Shown in pieces: positions 1-8,483 of a DNA stretch of 64,000 nucleotides. The DNA is taken from assembly GCF_017068395.1 (NCBI RefSeq), contig NZ_CP070619.1:4774001-4838000 (forward strand), given 5' to 3'. This stretch comes from Rhodococcus pseudokoreensis. GTDB lineage: Bacteria > Actinomycetota > Actinomycetes > Mycobacteriales > Mycobacteriaceae. Each line of letters starts with the position of its first letter. The stretch's first letter is position 1. The notes beneath the pieces were generated by a model. It did no database searches and was not told where the DNA came from. It saw only the letters and a list, made by a program, of their open reading frames with translations. The position numbers were made by a program, and so were the translations under genes.

Positions 1-2
1 CC

Positions 3-716
3 GCGGCCGGTGAGACCATCGGGCTGCTCGGCCCGAACGGCTCGGGCAAGTCCTCGCTCCTGCGACTGCTCAGCGGGATCGCCGAACCCGACTCCGGCAG
101 TGTCCTGCTCGACGGCACCGACATCAGGACCCTCCGGCGACGGCAGGTCGCGCGCCGGGTGGCGATGGTCGATCAGCATTCCGACACCGAGGTCGACATC
201 ACCGTGCTCGACGTGGTCCGGCTCGGCCGGATCCCGCACCGCGGGGTCTTCGGCGGCGACGAGTCGGCGGACGCCGCGGCCGTCGAGCGGGCGCTCGAGC
301 ACACCGGCATGACGTCGAAGTCGCACCGGCTGTGGCACACCCTGTCCGGCGGGGAACGGCAACGCGCCCAGATCGCGCGGGCCCTCGCGCAGGAACCGGA
401 CGAACTGCTGCTGGACGAACCGACCAACCACCTGGACATCCAGCATCAGCTCGACATCCTGTCCCTGGTCGCCGAACTTCCCCTCACCAGTTACATCGCC
501 CTGCACGATCTCAATCTGGCCGCGATGTTCTGTGATCGCGTGGTGGTGCTCGAGGCCGGCCGCATCGTCGCCGCCGGCCGTCCCGCCACGGTGATCACCG
601 AGGCGCTCGTCGAGCAGGTGTACCGGGTGCGGGCGGGGGTCGCCGTCGATCCCGTCACCGGCTACCCGACCGTCACGTACCGGCCGCAGTTCTCACGGCA
701 TCTCGCCGACCTCTGA
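3..716 (+). CDS. Iron-siderophore/haem type ABC transporter ATP-binding protein (5' truncated by window edge)
   Basis: This is the ATPase subunit of a FecE/FepC-like importer, which hydrolyses ATP on the cytoplasmic face to drive uptake of ferric siderophore, haem or cobalamin. The open frame begins at the window edge, so the first few dozen residues are missing. Visible motifs are Walker A (GPNGSGKSS), the ABC signature (LSGGERQR), Walker B with its glutamate (LLLDEPTNHLD) and the H-loop (ALHDLN). The DEPTNHLD form is typical of the FecCDE class. The permease and binding-protein genes would lie upstream, outside the window. Substrate cannot be assigned. The gene ends just before a perfect palindrome. 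Confidence 0.9.
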   Translation, partial: AAGETIGLLGPNGSGKSSLLRLLSGIAEPDSGSVLLDGTDIRTLRRRQVARRVAMVDQHSDTEVDITVLDVVRLGRIPHRGVFGGDESADAAAVERALEHTGMTSKSHRLWHTLSGGERQRAQIARALAQEPDELLLDEPTNHLDIQHQLDILSLVAELPLTSYIALHDLNLAAMFCDRVVVLEAGRIVAAGRPATVITEALVEQVYRVRAGVAVDPVTGYPTVTYRPQFSRHLADL

Positions 717-717
717 C

Positions 718-761
718 CTGTGAGTACTTGTTAACCGCCGGCGGTTAACAAGTACTCACAG
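718..761. terminator. Perfect 44-bp palindrome, probable bidirectional terminator
   Basis: Two 22-base arms (left arm begins CTGTGAGTACTTGTTAACC) meet with no spacer. The palindrome starts one base after the ABC ATPase stop codon and lies between two convergent genes (ABC ATPase and mesD). A hairpin there would terminate transcripts from both sides. No T-run follows, which is common for actinobacterial terminators. It could instead be a dispersed repeat. Confidence 0.7.
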
Positions 762-858
762 GGGGCTGCGCCGGAACCGCTTCGAGCGCCTCGTTCAGCG
801 ACGTTACGAAGCATCAGTTCTCCAGCTGTACTCGGGTGCCGCCGAGTCGTCGGAGTCG

Positions 859-1884
859 CTAGGCCAGCTCACGTCGCAGAAGTTCAGCCCCAGCGGCGAG
901 CGCGACCATCTTGTCTCGTGCGACGCGTCGGCCCAGTGGCGCCATACCGCAATTGGTACTCGGGTAGAGCTTGTCTGCGTCAACAAACGGGAGTGCGCGA
1001 CGAAGGGTTGCGGCAACCTCTTCGGGCGTCTCGATGGTGTCGCTCGCCACATCGATCGCACCCAGCATGACCTTCTTGCCCCGAAGCAGTTCGATCAGGT
1101 CGACAGGTACCCGCGAATTGTGACTCTCCAGCGACACGATGTCGATCGATGACTGTTGCAGCAGTGGAAACGACTCTTCGTACTGGCGCCACTCGGCCCC
1201 GAGCGTTGCCTTCCAGTCGGTGTTGGCTTTGATGCCGTAGCCGTAACAGATGTGAACGGCAGTTTCGCAGCTCAGCCCTTCGGTCGCGCGCTCGAGCGCC
1301 GCTACTCCCCAGTCTTTCAGTTCGTCGAAGAACACGTTGAACGCGGGCTCATCGATCTGGATTATGTCGACGCCTGCCGCTTCCAAGTCCTTTGCTTCTT
1401 GGTTCAGGATAGTCGCGAACTCCCATGCGAGCTTTTCGCGACTCTTGTAGTGGTCGTCATAGAGCGTGTCGATCATTGTCATTGGGCCAGGCAGGGCCCA
1501 TTTGATCGGCTGGTCGGCCGCTGCTCGAAGACGCGTCGCATCCGCTGCGAACACTGACTTTTCGCGGCTCACCGCGCCGACAACCGTCGGGACGCTCGCA
1601 TCATAGCGGTCACGAATTCGCACGGTCTCGCGCCGGTCGAAGTCAACGCCGCTGAGGTGCTCGATGAACGTGGTCACGAAATGCTGACGCGTCTGTTCAC
1701 CATCGCTGATGATGTCGAGCCCGGCACGACGCTGCTCATGTGCTGCAAGCGTCTGGGCGTCGAGTTTCCCTTCGCGCAGTTCGTCGTCTCGCAACTTCCA
1801 CGGCGACCAGAGCTTCTCTGGCTCCGAAAGCCACGAGGGCTTGGGCAGGCTACCGACGATCGAGGTGGGCAGGAGTGTGTTCAT
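859..1884 (-). CDS. mesD: Folate-independent methionine synthase MesD-like (core MetE domain)
   Basis: A 341-residue protein equal in size to the C-terminal catalytic half of cobalamin-independent methionine synthase, transferring a methyl group to homocysteine. Zinc/thiolate ligands are visible: His and Cys in HICYGYG, Glu in SLESHNS and Cys in STNCGMAPLGRR; IDEPA is the substrate-binding acidic motif. It lacks the N-terminal folate-binding half of full MetE. Its immediate upstream neighbour is a DUF1852 protein, the partner (MesX) known to be needed by the MesD family, which works with oxygen rather than methylfolate. The ATG at 1884 has a GAAAGG ribosome site; an upstream in-frame extension would overlap mesX. 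Assignment to MesD rests on size and the mesX partner. Confidence 0.8.
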   Translation of the reverse strand: MNTLLPTSIVGSLPKPSWLSEPEKLWSPWKLRDDELREGKLDAQTLAAHEQRRAGLDIISDGEQTRQHFVTTFIEHLSGVDFDRRETVRIRDRYDASVPTVVGAVSREKSVFAADATRLRAAADQPIKWALPGPMTMIDTLYDDHYKSREKLAWEFATILNQEAKDLEAAGVDIIQIDEPAFNVFFDELKDWGVAALERATEGLSCETAVHICYGYGIKANTDWKATLGAEWRQYEESFPLLQQSSIDIVSLESHNSRVPVDLIELLRGKKVMLGAIDVASDTIETPEEVAATLRRALPFVDADKLYPSTNCGMAPLGRRVARDKMVALAAGAELLRRELA

Positions 1885-1910
1885 CTCTGGTACCTTTCGG
1901 TCTCGCACGG

Positions 1911-2882
1911 TCAGGCGGATTGCTTGGTAGCCCACCGTTCAAGAACAGGGCCATACGGTTTCATGAGATTCACCTCGGTGAACTTTCCCTGTGTGGTCGC
2001 GAGCTGAGTGCGCTCGACACGGTCGTAGCTCACTTGCGGAAGTGAATAGTTGCCGTTGTCGAGACTCGGCTGGTACACCTCCGACGCCGCAGTGTTCGCG
2101 TTGTAGATCTCGGGACGATAGATCTTCTGAAACGTCTCCATCGTCGCGATCGTTCCCGCGAGTGCGAGGAATGAATAGTCGTTGAGCAAGTCACCGCGGT
2201 GGTAAAAGGCCAATGGAGCGACGGACCCCTGAGGCATGAAGTAGCGAACCCTGAGCCCCATCTTCCCGAAGTACTGATCGGTGAGCGACTTCTCCTCTGC
2301 CACATACTCCACCCCAAGAATCGGGTGGTAATTCGTGAGTCGGCGGTACGTCCTGGACGTCGAAACGCTGATGCAGATGACTGGTGGCTGCGAGAACCGT
2401 TCGCGATACTCGTCCGATTCAACAAAACGCTGAAAGACCTGCCCGTGCAGATCGCCGAAGTCGCTGGGGATTCCCGTCGCTTGGTGCCCCGGGAGCCGAA
2501 CGCTGAAATCGTAGTCGCGAATGTATGAGGAGAAGTTGTTTCCGACGATGCCCTCCATTCGGGCGCCCGTGGTGGTATCGACGATGTCAACGTCGAGCAC
2601 TTCGATCACCGGAAACGCGGCGTCATCGCCGGCCGACGCGAGATGCAGGTCCACCGAGACGATGTCGAGTTCGAGTGCGTAGCGGTCACCACGCGGATTG
2701 TCCCAGTGCACCACCTCGTTGACACGGGTGTTCATCATCGTCACCGCGTTGCGCAGATTCTGCCGACGATCCTCGCCGCGTGCGAGATTCGCGAAGTTTG
2801 TCGTGCTGCGCGAGTTGGTCGTCGGGGTGTAGTCCTCATCGAAGCGCGTCGTGCTGATGCTGAAAACACAGTCGTTCGTCAT
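1911..2882 (-). CDS. mesX: DUF1852 protein, putative oxygenase MesX
   Basis: A 323-residue soluble protein that I recognise as DUF1852, the obligate partner of MesD methionine synthases. In that family MesX is thought to act as an oxygenase that supplies or activates the methyl donor. The sequence has no signal peptide or membrane segment; conserved-looking blocks include HWDNPRGDRYALELDIVSVDLH, NNFSSYIRDYDFSVRLPGH and FMPQGSVAPLAFYHRGDLLNDYSFLALAGT. The stop lies 26 bases before the mesD start, so the two are co-transcribed. I chose ATG 2882; a TTG six codons upstream is in frame but neither start has a strong ribosome site. The ~230-bp upstream gap holds a LysR-type operator. Confidence 0.8.
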   Translation of the reverse strand: MTNDCVFSISTTRFDEDYTPTTNSRSTTNFANLARGEDRRQNLRNAVTMMNTRVNEVVHWDNPRGDRYALELDIVSVDLHLASAGDDAAFPVIEVLDVDIVDTTTGARMEGIVGNNFSSYIRDYDFSVRLPGHQATGIPSDFGDLHGQVFQRFVESDEYRERFSQPPVICISVSTSRTYRRLTNYHPILGVEYVAEEKSLTDQYFGKMGLRVRYFMPQGSVAPLAFYHRGDLLNDYSFLALAGTIATMETFQKIYRPEIYNANTAASEVYQPSLDNGNYSLPQVSYDRVERTQLATTQGKFTEVNLMKPYGPVLERWATKQSA

Positions 2883-3103
2883 GCTGATCAGTTGCCCCAA
2901 TCACTTGCGGTGAGTGCAGCGACGAGCGCGTCGCCGCACGGGTTCACTGCCTGAGTTTTCGCAGCACTTCAACAGAATCTCCCGAAGGTCCAGGGCCGAT
3001 CTTTCAGGCCGAAGACCCCGGGAGCCGACTGTCCGAAGTGGCGTGGAAGTCAGTGTAGGTAGCCCCGGCGTCATAGCCTAATTACCGCGGGCGATAGCTG
3101 GAT

Positions 3104-3118
3104 ATAGCCAATGACTAT
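3104..3118. promoter_or_regulatory. LysR-type box (ATAG-N7-CTAT) upstream of mesX
   Basis: An interrupted dyad ATAG-CCAATGA-CTAT fits the T-N11-A rule for LysR-family binding sites. Further ATAG half-sites lie nearby toward mesX (around 3073 and 3094), as expected for an activation site. It overlaps the stop codon of the lysR gene, upstream of mesX on the same strand. The bound inducer is unknown. Confidence 0.5.
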
Positions 3119-4068
3119 GCCAGCAGATCGACTCCGAACCCCGAAACGACGTCGCGCATCTCCGCCACGAAGCGCTGAGCCTGGGCGGTCAACGACACCG
3201 AGGCATGACCGATCCAACCGATCTCGATGCGATCGTCCACGTCGAGCGGAACAGCGACGATAGACGGATCGAGATCGTCCGAGACGATGCCGGTAGAGAT
3301 GGTGTACCCGCCCAGACCGATCATGAGGTTGAAGATGGTCGCTCGATCGCTCACCCGAATGTCTTGCTTCGATGAAAGGGTGGAGAGGATCTCTTCAGCG
3401 AGATAGAAGGAGTTGTTCACACCCTGGTCAAACGTGAGCCGGGGCAAATCTTCAAGATCACTCAGCGCCACACTCTTTCGTCCCGCGAGAGGGTTCGTGC
3501 GGGCGATGAAGATATGTGGCGACGCCAGAAACAGCGGCGTGAAGACCAGCCCTGCTTCGCGAATCAGCTTGTTGATCACGTTTGCGTTGAACTCGTTGCG
3601 ATAGAGCACACCGAGCTCACTTCGCAGCGTGCGAACATCTTCGATGATGTCCCACGTGCGGGTCTCTCGAAGACTGAACGCGTACTCCGCGGCCTCAGAC
3701 GCTTTCACCATGCGGGCGAAGGCGTCGACGACGAATGAGTAGTGCTGAGTTGATACGGCCAAGAGCCGGCGCGAAGGCCCGCGGCCAAGATACCGCTGTT
3801 CCAGGAGTTCCGATTGCTCGACCACCTGGCGCGCGTAGCCGAGAAATTCCGCCCCGTCTTCGGTGAGCGTCACCCCACGGGGCGAGCGAACGAAGAGCGT
3901 ACGTCCCACGCGACGTTCGAGGTCTTTCAGCGCGGCCGACATGGTCGGTTGCGCGACATAAAGCAGGTCCGCCGCGGCACTGATGGATCCTTCGGCGGCC
4001 ACCTCCACGAAGTACCGCAACTGCTGAAGGGTGATTCCCCGCACCGTTCTCGCGACGTCCCGTGCCAT
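3115..4068 (-). CDS. LysR family transcriptional regulator (probable regulator of mesX-mesD)
   Basis: A 317-residue LysR regulator. The N-terminal winged helix-turn-helix is at about residues 14-72 (TLQQLRYFVEVAAEGSISAAADLLYVAQPTMSAALKDLE), followed by a linker helix and a periplasmic-binding-like effector domain to the C-terminus. It lies directly upstream of mesX-mesD on the same strand, with a LysR-type box in the gap, so it most likely controls them, perhaps in response to a methionine-pathway metabolite in the manner of MetR. ATG 4068 is the start; the strong HTH match begins 11 codons later. Effector and direction of control are inferred. Confidence 0.85.
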   Translation of the reverse strand: MARDVARTVRGITLQQLRYFVEVAAEGSISAAADLLYVAQPTMSAALKDLERRVGRTLFVRSPRGVTLTEDGAEFLGYARQVVEQSELLEQRYLGRGPSRRLLAVSTQHYSFVVDAFARMVKASEAAEYAFSLRETRTWDIIEDVRTLRSELGVLYRNEFNANVINKLIREAGLVFTPLFLASPHIFIARTNPLAGRKSVALSDLEDLPRLTFDQGVNNSFYLAEEILSTLSSKQDIRVSDRATIFNLMIGLGGYTISTGIVSDDLDPSIVAVPLDVDDRIEIGWIGHASVSLTAQAQRFVAEMRDVVSGFGVDLLA

Positions 4069-4244
4069 GGCAGAAACCTATCGCACCTGTACACCTCGCC
4101 GACGCTGCGGATGCCCTGGTGGAACCGCTCATCGCTCTCACCGGACAACGGCTGTGAATGCACCTCTTGGGACGCTCGCCGGCGGACCTGCGGCGCACAT
4201 CATCGAGCGGGGAGATCGAACGCCCAGATCCGCTCACTGTCTGC

Positions 4245-5060
4245 TCAGGACCCGGACCACTCCGCGCGCCCACCCTGCAGGAACGCGGTGACCCCGGCCC
4301 GGAAATCAGCACTGCCGTACACCGCACGGATCAGATCCGCGGACTCCGGCAACCCGGCCGTGCGGATCCGGCGCAGCACCTCACGGGTTGCGACCACCGT
4401 CAACGGCGCCGCCGCGAGAAGCTGCCCGGTCACCTCCGTCACCAGGTCGTCGAACAGCCCGAGGCCGGCGGGCTCGATCACGAATCCGATCGAGGCGGCC
4501 TCGGCGGCCGGCAGCATCGTCGCCCGTGCCACCATCGACGCCAACCGGGCCGAGCCCAATCTGTCGGTGAGCAGCGCCAACGGATACGCGGACAGCGCGT
4601 TGCCCAGGGTGCGGGCGATCGGCAACCCGAAGTAGGAGCGCGTGGTCGCGACCCGCACGTCGCACGCCGCCGCGACGATCAGTCCCGCACCCACACAGGC
4701 CCCGTCGATCACCGCCAACGTCGGCACCCGCACCTGCTCCAGGCGTTCGAGCACCTGCACGAACCGGTCCTCGTATGCCACCCCGTCCGCACCATCGGTG
4801 AACGTCCGGAAGTGCGCGATGTCGGAGCCGGCGGCAAACGCCCGGCCGGCGCCGCGGACGACCAGCAACCGTACCGTCGGGTCCGCGTTCACCCGCTCGC
4901 ACACTCGCCCGAGGTCCTCGTACATCTGCGGTGTCAACGAGTTAAGCTTGCCGGGCCGATTGAAGGTGACCGTCACCACCGCGTCCGCATTCTCGATGAT
5001 CAGGTCCGGGGCCTCGGGTCCCGCGGCCACCTCTGCCACGCCGGTCGTCATGGTCGTCAT
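4245..5060 (-). CDS. Enoyl-CoA hydratase/isomerase family protein with atypical active site
   Basis: A 271-residue crotonase-fold protein. The oxyanion-hole regions are present (AAGSDIAHF; GACVGAGLIVAAACDVRVA). The helix that normally carries catalytic glutamates reads FGLPIARTLGNALSAYPLALL, with no Glu/Asp at the usual places, so classic hydratase activity is doubtful; a CoA-ester isomerase, hydrolase or lyase role is possible. ATG 5060 is preceded by GAGGGCGGGA; an in-frame ATG at 5084 has a weaker site. It is divergent from the MFS gene across an operator-like region. Confidence 0.75.
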   Translation of the reverse strand: MTTMTTGVAEVAAGPEAPDLIIENADAVVTVTFNRPGKLNSLTPQMYEDLGRVCERVNADPTVRLLVVRGAGRAFAAGSDIAHFRTFTDGADGVAYEDRFVQVLERLEQVRVPTLAVIDGACVGAGLIVAAACDVRVATTRSYFGLPIARTLGNALSAYPLALLTDRLGSARLASMVARATMLPAAEAASIGFVIEPAGLGLFDDLVTEVTGQLLAAAPLTVVATREVLRRIRTAGLPESADLIRAVYGSADFRAGVTAFLQGGRAEWSGS

Positions 5061-5169
5061 CGCATTCCCGCCCTCACTACTCATTCCGCTCGCCCACAGC
5101 CTCGTTGTGGGGCACCCGCAACGCTACGTCGCCGATCGGAACAGTGAAATATGTTGCAGCTGAGTAATC

Positions 5170-5206
5170 TTGCAACATTCGACGGATCGTTCTGCGAATG
5201 TTGCAA
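5170..5206. promoter_or_regulatory. 12-bp inverted repeat, probable operator in divergent promoter region
   Basis: Arms TTGCAACATTCG and its exact complement are separated by 13 bases, and a third partial copy (ATGTTGCAG) lies at 5151-5159. The element sits between the divergent enoyl-CoA hydratase-like gene and the MFS transporter. The regulator is unknown; the nearby Lrp/AsnC gene or a GntR/TetR protein elsewhere are candidates. Confidence 0.55.
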
Positions 5207-5320
5207 CCACGATGAGGCGAGTTTCCGGGGAGGTGCCCGGCTGAGGATCCCTCCATTCATCCGGGCGTCGCATGTGTAGTTTCTCCATAGTTTCGAGCGG
5301 ATCCGGCCCATACAGTGGTC

Positions 5321-5340
5321 CACGTCACGTCACGTCACGT
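5321..5340 (+). repeat. Four tandem CACGT pentamers in the MFS 5' leader
   Basis: Four perfect head-to-tail copies of CACGT lie about 45 bases upstream of the MFS start codon. Short tandem repeats in a promoter or leader can change copy number by slippage. No function is established here. Confidence 0.6.
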
Positions 5341-5383
5341 CGCCCGGCCGGGTGTGCCCACTCTTCAGAAAGCCGAGACATTC

Positions 5384-6739
5384 ATGTCGTCTGTACTGCA
5401 GAAACCCGAGATCGAGGCGAGGGTGGTCCGGAAGGTCGCCCGGCGGCTCATTCCGTTCCTCGGCCTGGCCTATTTCGTCAACTACCTCGACCGGACCAAT
5501 ATCGGGCTGGCGAAGCTGACCATGAGCGCGGAACTCGGGCTGACCGAGACCATGTTCGGCCTGGCGTCCGGGCTGTTCTTCATCGGGTATCTCCTGTTCG
5601 AGGTGCCGAGCAATCTCGCGCTGCACAGGTTCGGGGCCCGCCGCTGGATCGCCCGGATCATGCTCACGTGGGGAATCATCGCGGCGGCCATGGCCTTCGT
5701 TCCGAACTCCGGAGCGCTGTACGGGCTGCGCATGCTGCTGGGTATCGCCGAGGCGGGCTTCTTCCCGGGAGTCCTGCTCTACCTGACCCTGTGGTTCCCC
5801 CGCGCCTACCGGGTCCGGCTGATGGGTCTGTTCCTCCTCGCGCTCCCGGTGTCGTCGGCGCTCGGGGCACCGTTGTCGAGCGCCATCATCCAATACTGGG
5901 ACGGCATATCCGGTCTGTCCGGTTGGCGCGTCATGTTCCTGATCGAGGGGATACCCGCCGTCCTGCTCGCGGTGGTCACCTGGTTCTACCTCACGGACCG
6001 GCCGTCGCAGGCCAAGTGGCTGGACGAGGACGAAAAGGTGTGGCTCACGCGTGAACTCGAATCGGAGGCTTCGGAATCCGGTTCCCACATCACTGGATCG
6101 GTGCGTCGGGCACTCACGGATGCGCGTGTGTGGATGCTGGGTCTCGTCTACTTCGGGATCACCTACGGGCTGTACTCGCTCAGCTTCTTCCTGCCCAGCA
6201 TCGTCGCCGGTTTCAAGAAGACGTTCGCCACCGATTTCTCGCTGTTCACCACCGGACTGATCGTCGCGGTTCCGTTCGCGGTCGGCGCGGTCGCAATGGT
6301 GTTGTGGAGCAGGCACTCCGACCGGACGGGCGAGCGGATCTGGCACGTCGCCGTGCCCACTCTCATCGGAGCCGTGTCCATCCCCATTGCTCTGTACATG
6401 CAGTCGCCGCTCACGACGATGATCGCGGTCACCGTCAACGCGGTCGGTGTGTTCTGCGCACTGCCCGTGTTCTGGTACCTGCCCAGCACGTTCCTGACCG
6501 GTGCGGGTGCCGCGGCGGGCATCGCCGTCGTCAACTCGGTGGGCAACCTGAGCGGTTTCGGGGCCCCGTACGTCACCGGGTGGCTGTTCGACGCCACCGG
6601 GAACTCCCGCGCCGGACTGTGGGTCGTGGGGGCGGTCATGCTCGTCGCCGTGATGCTGGTTCTCGTCCTCAGATCCCGCGTAAGTACCACGCGCAGTGAC
6701 GAAAACGCCGACACCCGCGTGGTCACCGCGAGTCGTTGA
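5384..6739 (+). CDS. MFS transporter, anion:cation symporter (phthalate permease-like) family
   Basis: A 451-residue membrane protein with about twelve hydrophobic segments. The early motif FVNYLDRTNIGLAKLTM is diagnostic of the ACS family, whose members import organic anions such as phthalate, tartrate, glucarate or 4-hydroxyphenylacetate by proton symport. The central cytoplasmic loop (about 210-245) is charged. ATG 5384 (MSSVLQKPEIEARVV) is the likely start, since upstream in-frame codons run through the CACGT repeat. It is probably controlled through the inverted repeat at 5170-5206. The neighbouring oxoacid dehydrogenase operon suggests import of an organic acid, but this is inference. 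Confidence 0.87.
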   Translation: MSSVLQKPEIEARVVRKVARRLIPFLGLAYFVNYLDRTNIGLAKLTMSAELGLTETMFGLASGLFFIGYLLFEVPSNLALHRFGARRWIARIMLTWGIIAAAMAFVPNSGALYGLRMLLGIAEAGFFPGVLLYLTLWFPRAYRVRLMGLFLLALPVSSALGAPLSSAIIQYWDGISGLSGWRVMFLIEGIPAVLLAVVTWFYLTDRPSQAKWLDEDEKVWLTRELESEASESGSHITGSVRRALTDARVWMLGLVYFGITYGLYSLSFFLPSIVAGFKKTFATDFSLFTTGLIVAVPFAVGAVAMVLWSRHSDRTGERIWHVAVPTLIGAVSIPIALYMQSPLTTMIAVTVNAVGVFCALPVFWYLPSTFLTGAGAAAGIAVVNSVGNLSGFGAPYVTGWLFDATGNSRAGLWVVGAVMLVAVMLVLVLRSRVSTTRSDENADTRVVTASR

Positions 6740-6753
6740 GCGTGCGCCCGGGG

Positions 6754-7227
6754 TCAGCGCTCCTCGGCGATCCGCTCGAGCAGTGGGCGGGTCCGGTAGG
6801 GGATGGCGTCGCGCATGGCGACGGACACCGTGGTGCGCTCGATCCCGGGCACGGCGAGGATGAGGCCGGCGACGCGGTACAGGTCGTCGGCATCAATGGC
6901 GACCACGCCGATGTGCAGGTCGGCGGCTCCGGAGATGCCGACGACCTCGACCACCTCGGCGATGTCCCGCAGGTGTTCGATGACGTCCTCGAGGCGGTGC
7001 TGGTCGACCACCGCGGTGACGAACGCCTGCAAGGGGTACCCCAGGTCGCGGGGTGACACGCAGCGGTCGACGGGTGCGAGCACGTGCTGCTCCTCCCAGC
7101 GAGACATTCTTGCCTGCACGGTATTCCGCGCCATCCCCAGCAGGGTGGCCAGTTGGACGCCGGTTGCGCGGGGAGCGTCGCACAGGGCGAGCAGCAGGCG
7201 GGCGTCGGTTCGATCGAGTCTCGTCAT
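6754..7227 (-). CDS. Lrp/AsnC family transcriptional regulator
   Basis: A 157-residue regulator with an N-terminal winged HTH (LDRTDARLLLALCDAPRATGVQLATLLGMARNTVQARMSRWE) and a C-terminal RAM/AsnC ligand-binding domain. Lrp-type proteins form octamers and sense amino acids or oxoacids. It is divergent from the E1alpha gene, in the classic arrangement for a local regulator of branched-chain oxoacid catabolism (BkdR-like). ATG 7227 is preferred because the domain begins there; the in-frame extension to 7293 crosses an inverted repeat that looks like promoter DNA. Ligand unknown. Confidence 0.87.
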   Translation of the reverse strand: MTRLDRTDARLLLALCDAPRATGVQLATLLGMARNTVQARMSRWEEQHVLAPVDRCVSPRDLGYPLQAFVTAVVDQHRLEDVIEHLRDIAEVVEVVGISGAADLHIGVVAIDADDLYRVAGLILAVPGIERTTVSVAMRDAIPYRTRPLLERIAEER

Positions 7228-7244
7228 GTAGCGCAGTATCCCAC

Positions 7245-7262
7245 ACTCTCCGTGTCGAGAGT
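7245..7262. promoter_or_regulatory. Short inverted repeat between lrp and E1alpha genes
   Basis: ACTCTC-CGTGTC-GAGAGT lies 17 bases upstream of the lrp start and about 135 bases upstream of the E1alpha start. Position and symmetry suit an Lrp/AsnC operator controlling both divergent genes. Assignment is positional only. Confidence 0.4.
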
Positions 7263-7397
7263 TGGGCATTCTGCTTAATTTGAGATGCAGCACTTGCGCA
7301 TGCTGGATCCCGATGTTTGCATGAACGCATCATTCTGACCGAAACGGTCACACGTGGGCGGCGGTGCCTCCCGTTCCATCCCCTTTCGGAGGTTTTC

Positions 7398-8483
7398 GTG
7401 TTCGACAACGACGATGTGGTGCAACTGGTCACCGAAACCGGTGCGCGAGTGGCCCATCCCGACTACTCCCGGTACGTCGAAGACGTGGATCTTACCGCGG
7501 TGCGCGCGCTGTACGAGGACCTCGTCGTGGTGCGGCGCATCGACGCGGAGGCGACCGCGCTGCAGCGTCAGGGCGAACTGGGGCTCTGGGCGCCGCTGCT
7601 GGGGCAGGAAGCGGCGCAGGTCGGGTCGGCGCGCGCACTCGATCCCGGCGACTTCGTCTTCGCCAGCTACCGCGAACACGGGGTGGCGTATTGCCGCGAC
7701 GTCGATCCCACCCACATGCTCCGGTTCTGGCGGGGGTCGACGCACTCGGGCTGGAACCCGTTCGACTACAACATGACAACCCCGGCGATCATCGTCGGCG
7801 CGCAGGCGCTGCACGCCACCGGGTACGCGCTCGGCATGCAGTTCGACGGCTCGGACGGCGCCGCGATCACGTACTTCGGCGACGGCGCGACCAGTCAGGG
7901 CGACATCTCCGAGGCCTTCGGATTCGCTGCGAGCTTCAACGCACCGGTGGTGTTCTTCTGCCAGAACAACCAGTGGGCGATCTCCGAACCGGTCAGTCTG
8001 CAATCGCGGGTGAGCATCGCCGCGCGGGGCCGGGGCTTCGGCGTCCCGAGCGTGCGCGTCGACGGCAACGACGTCCTCGCCGTGATCGCCGTGACCCGGG
8101 CCGCGCTCGAACGGGCACGGGAAGGCAGCGGACCGACGCTGATCGAGGCCGTCACCTACCGGATGGGCCCGCACACCACCTCCGACGACCCTTCCCGGTA
8201 CCGCCCGGCCGCGCTCGACGAGGAATGGAAACGCAAGGACCCCCTTGACCGGATCCGTGCCCTCCTCGACTCGACGGGTGCGATCGACGACGACTACCTC
8301 GCCGCGGTGCAGCAGCGCGCCGACGACACCGCCGCCGCCTTGCGCCGCGGATGCCTCGAGACCGTCGAGCCCGGGCCGATGTCGTTGTTCGACAACGTCT
8401 ACGCCGAACCCCATCCCCTCGTCGACGAAGAGCGGCGTCAGTTCGCCGCCTACCTCGACAGTTTCGAAGGAACCGACGCATGA
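7398..8483 (+). CDS. 2-Oxoacid dehydrogenase E1 component, alpha subunit (branched-chain or pyruvate type)
   Basis: A 361-residue thiamine-diphosphate enzyme subunit that decarboxylates a 2-oxoacid and passes the acyl group to lipoyl-E2. The ThDP/Mg motif is GDGATSQGDISEAFGFAASFNAPVVFFCQNN. Residues near RVSIAARGRGFGVPSVRVDGND and the phosphorylation-loop-like YRMGPHTTSDDPSRYR match branched-chain oxoacid dehydrogenases and actinobacterial PdhA. The GTG at 7398 has an excellent GGAGG site; the 27 upstream in-frame codons lie in the promoter region. The gene overlaps the beta subunit by four bases (ATGA), starting an E1a-E1b-E2-E3 operon that faces an Lrp regulator. Branched-chain oxoacids are the favoured substrate because of the Lrp neighbour. 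Confidence 0.9.
   Translation: MFDNDDVVQLVTETGARVAHPDYSRYVEDVDLTAVRALYEDLVVVRRIDAEATALQRQGELGLWAPLLGQEAAQVGSARALDPGDFVFASYREHGVAYCRDVDPTHMLRFWRGSTHSGWNPFDYNMTTPAIIVGAQALHATGYALGMQFDGSDGAAITYFGDGATSQGDISEAFGFAASFNAPVVFFCQNNQWAISEPVSLQSRVSIAARGRGFGVPSVRVDGNDVLAVIAVTRAALERAREGSGPTLIEAVTYRMGPHTTSDDPSRYRPAALDEEWKRKDPLDRIRALLDSTGAIDDDYLAAVQQRADDTAAALRRGCLETVEPGPMSLFDNVYAEPHPLVDEERRQFAAYLDSFEGTDA

Noticed and set aside
5321..5340. CRISPR-like repeat
   Set aside because: Four contiguous pentamers with no spacers; no repeat-spacer arrangement or cas gene occurs anywhere in the window.
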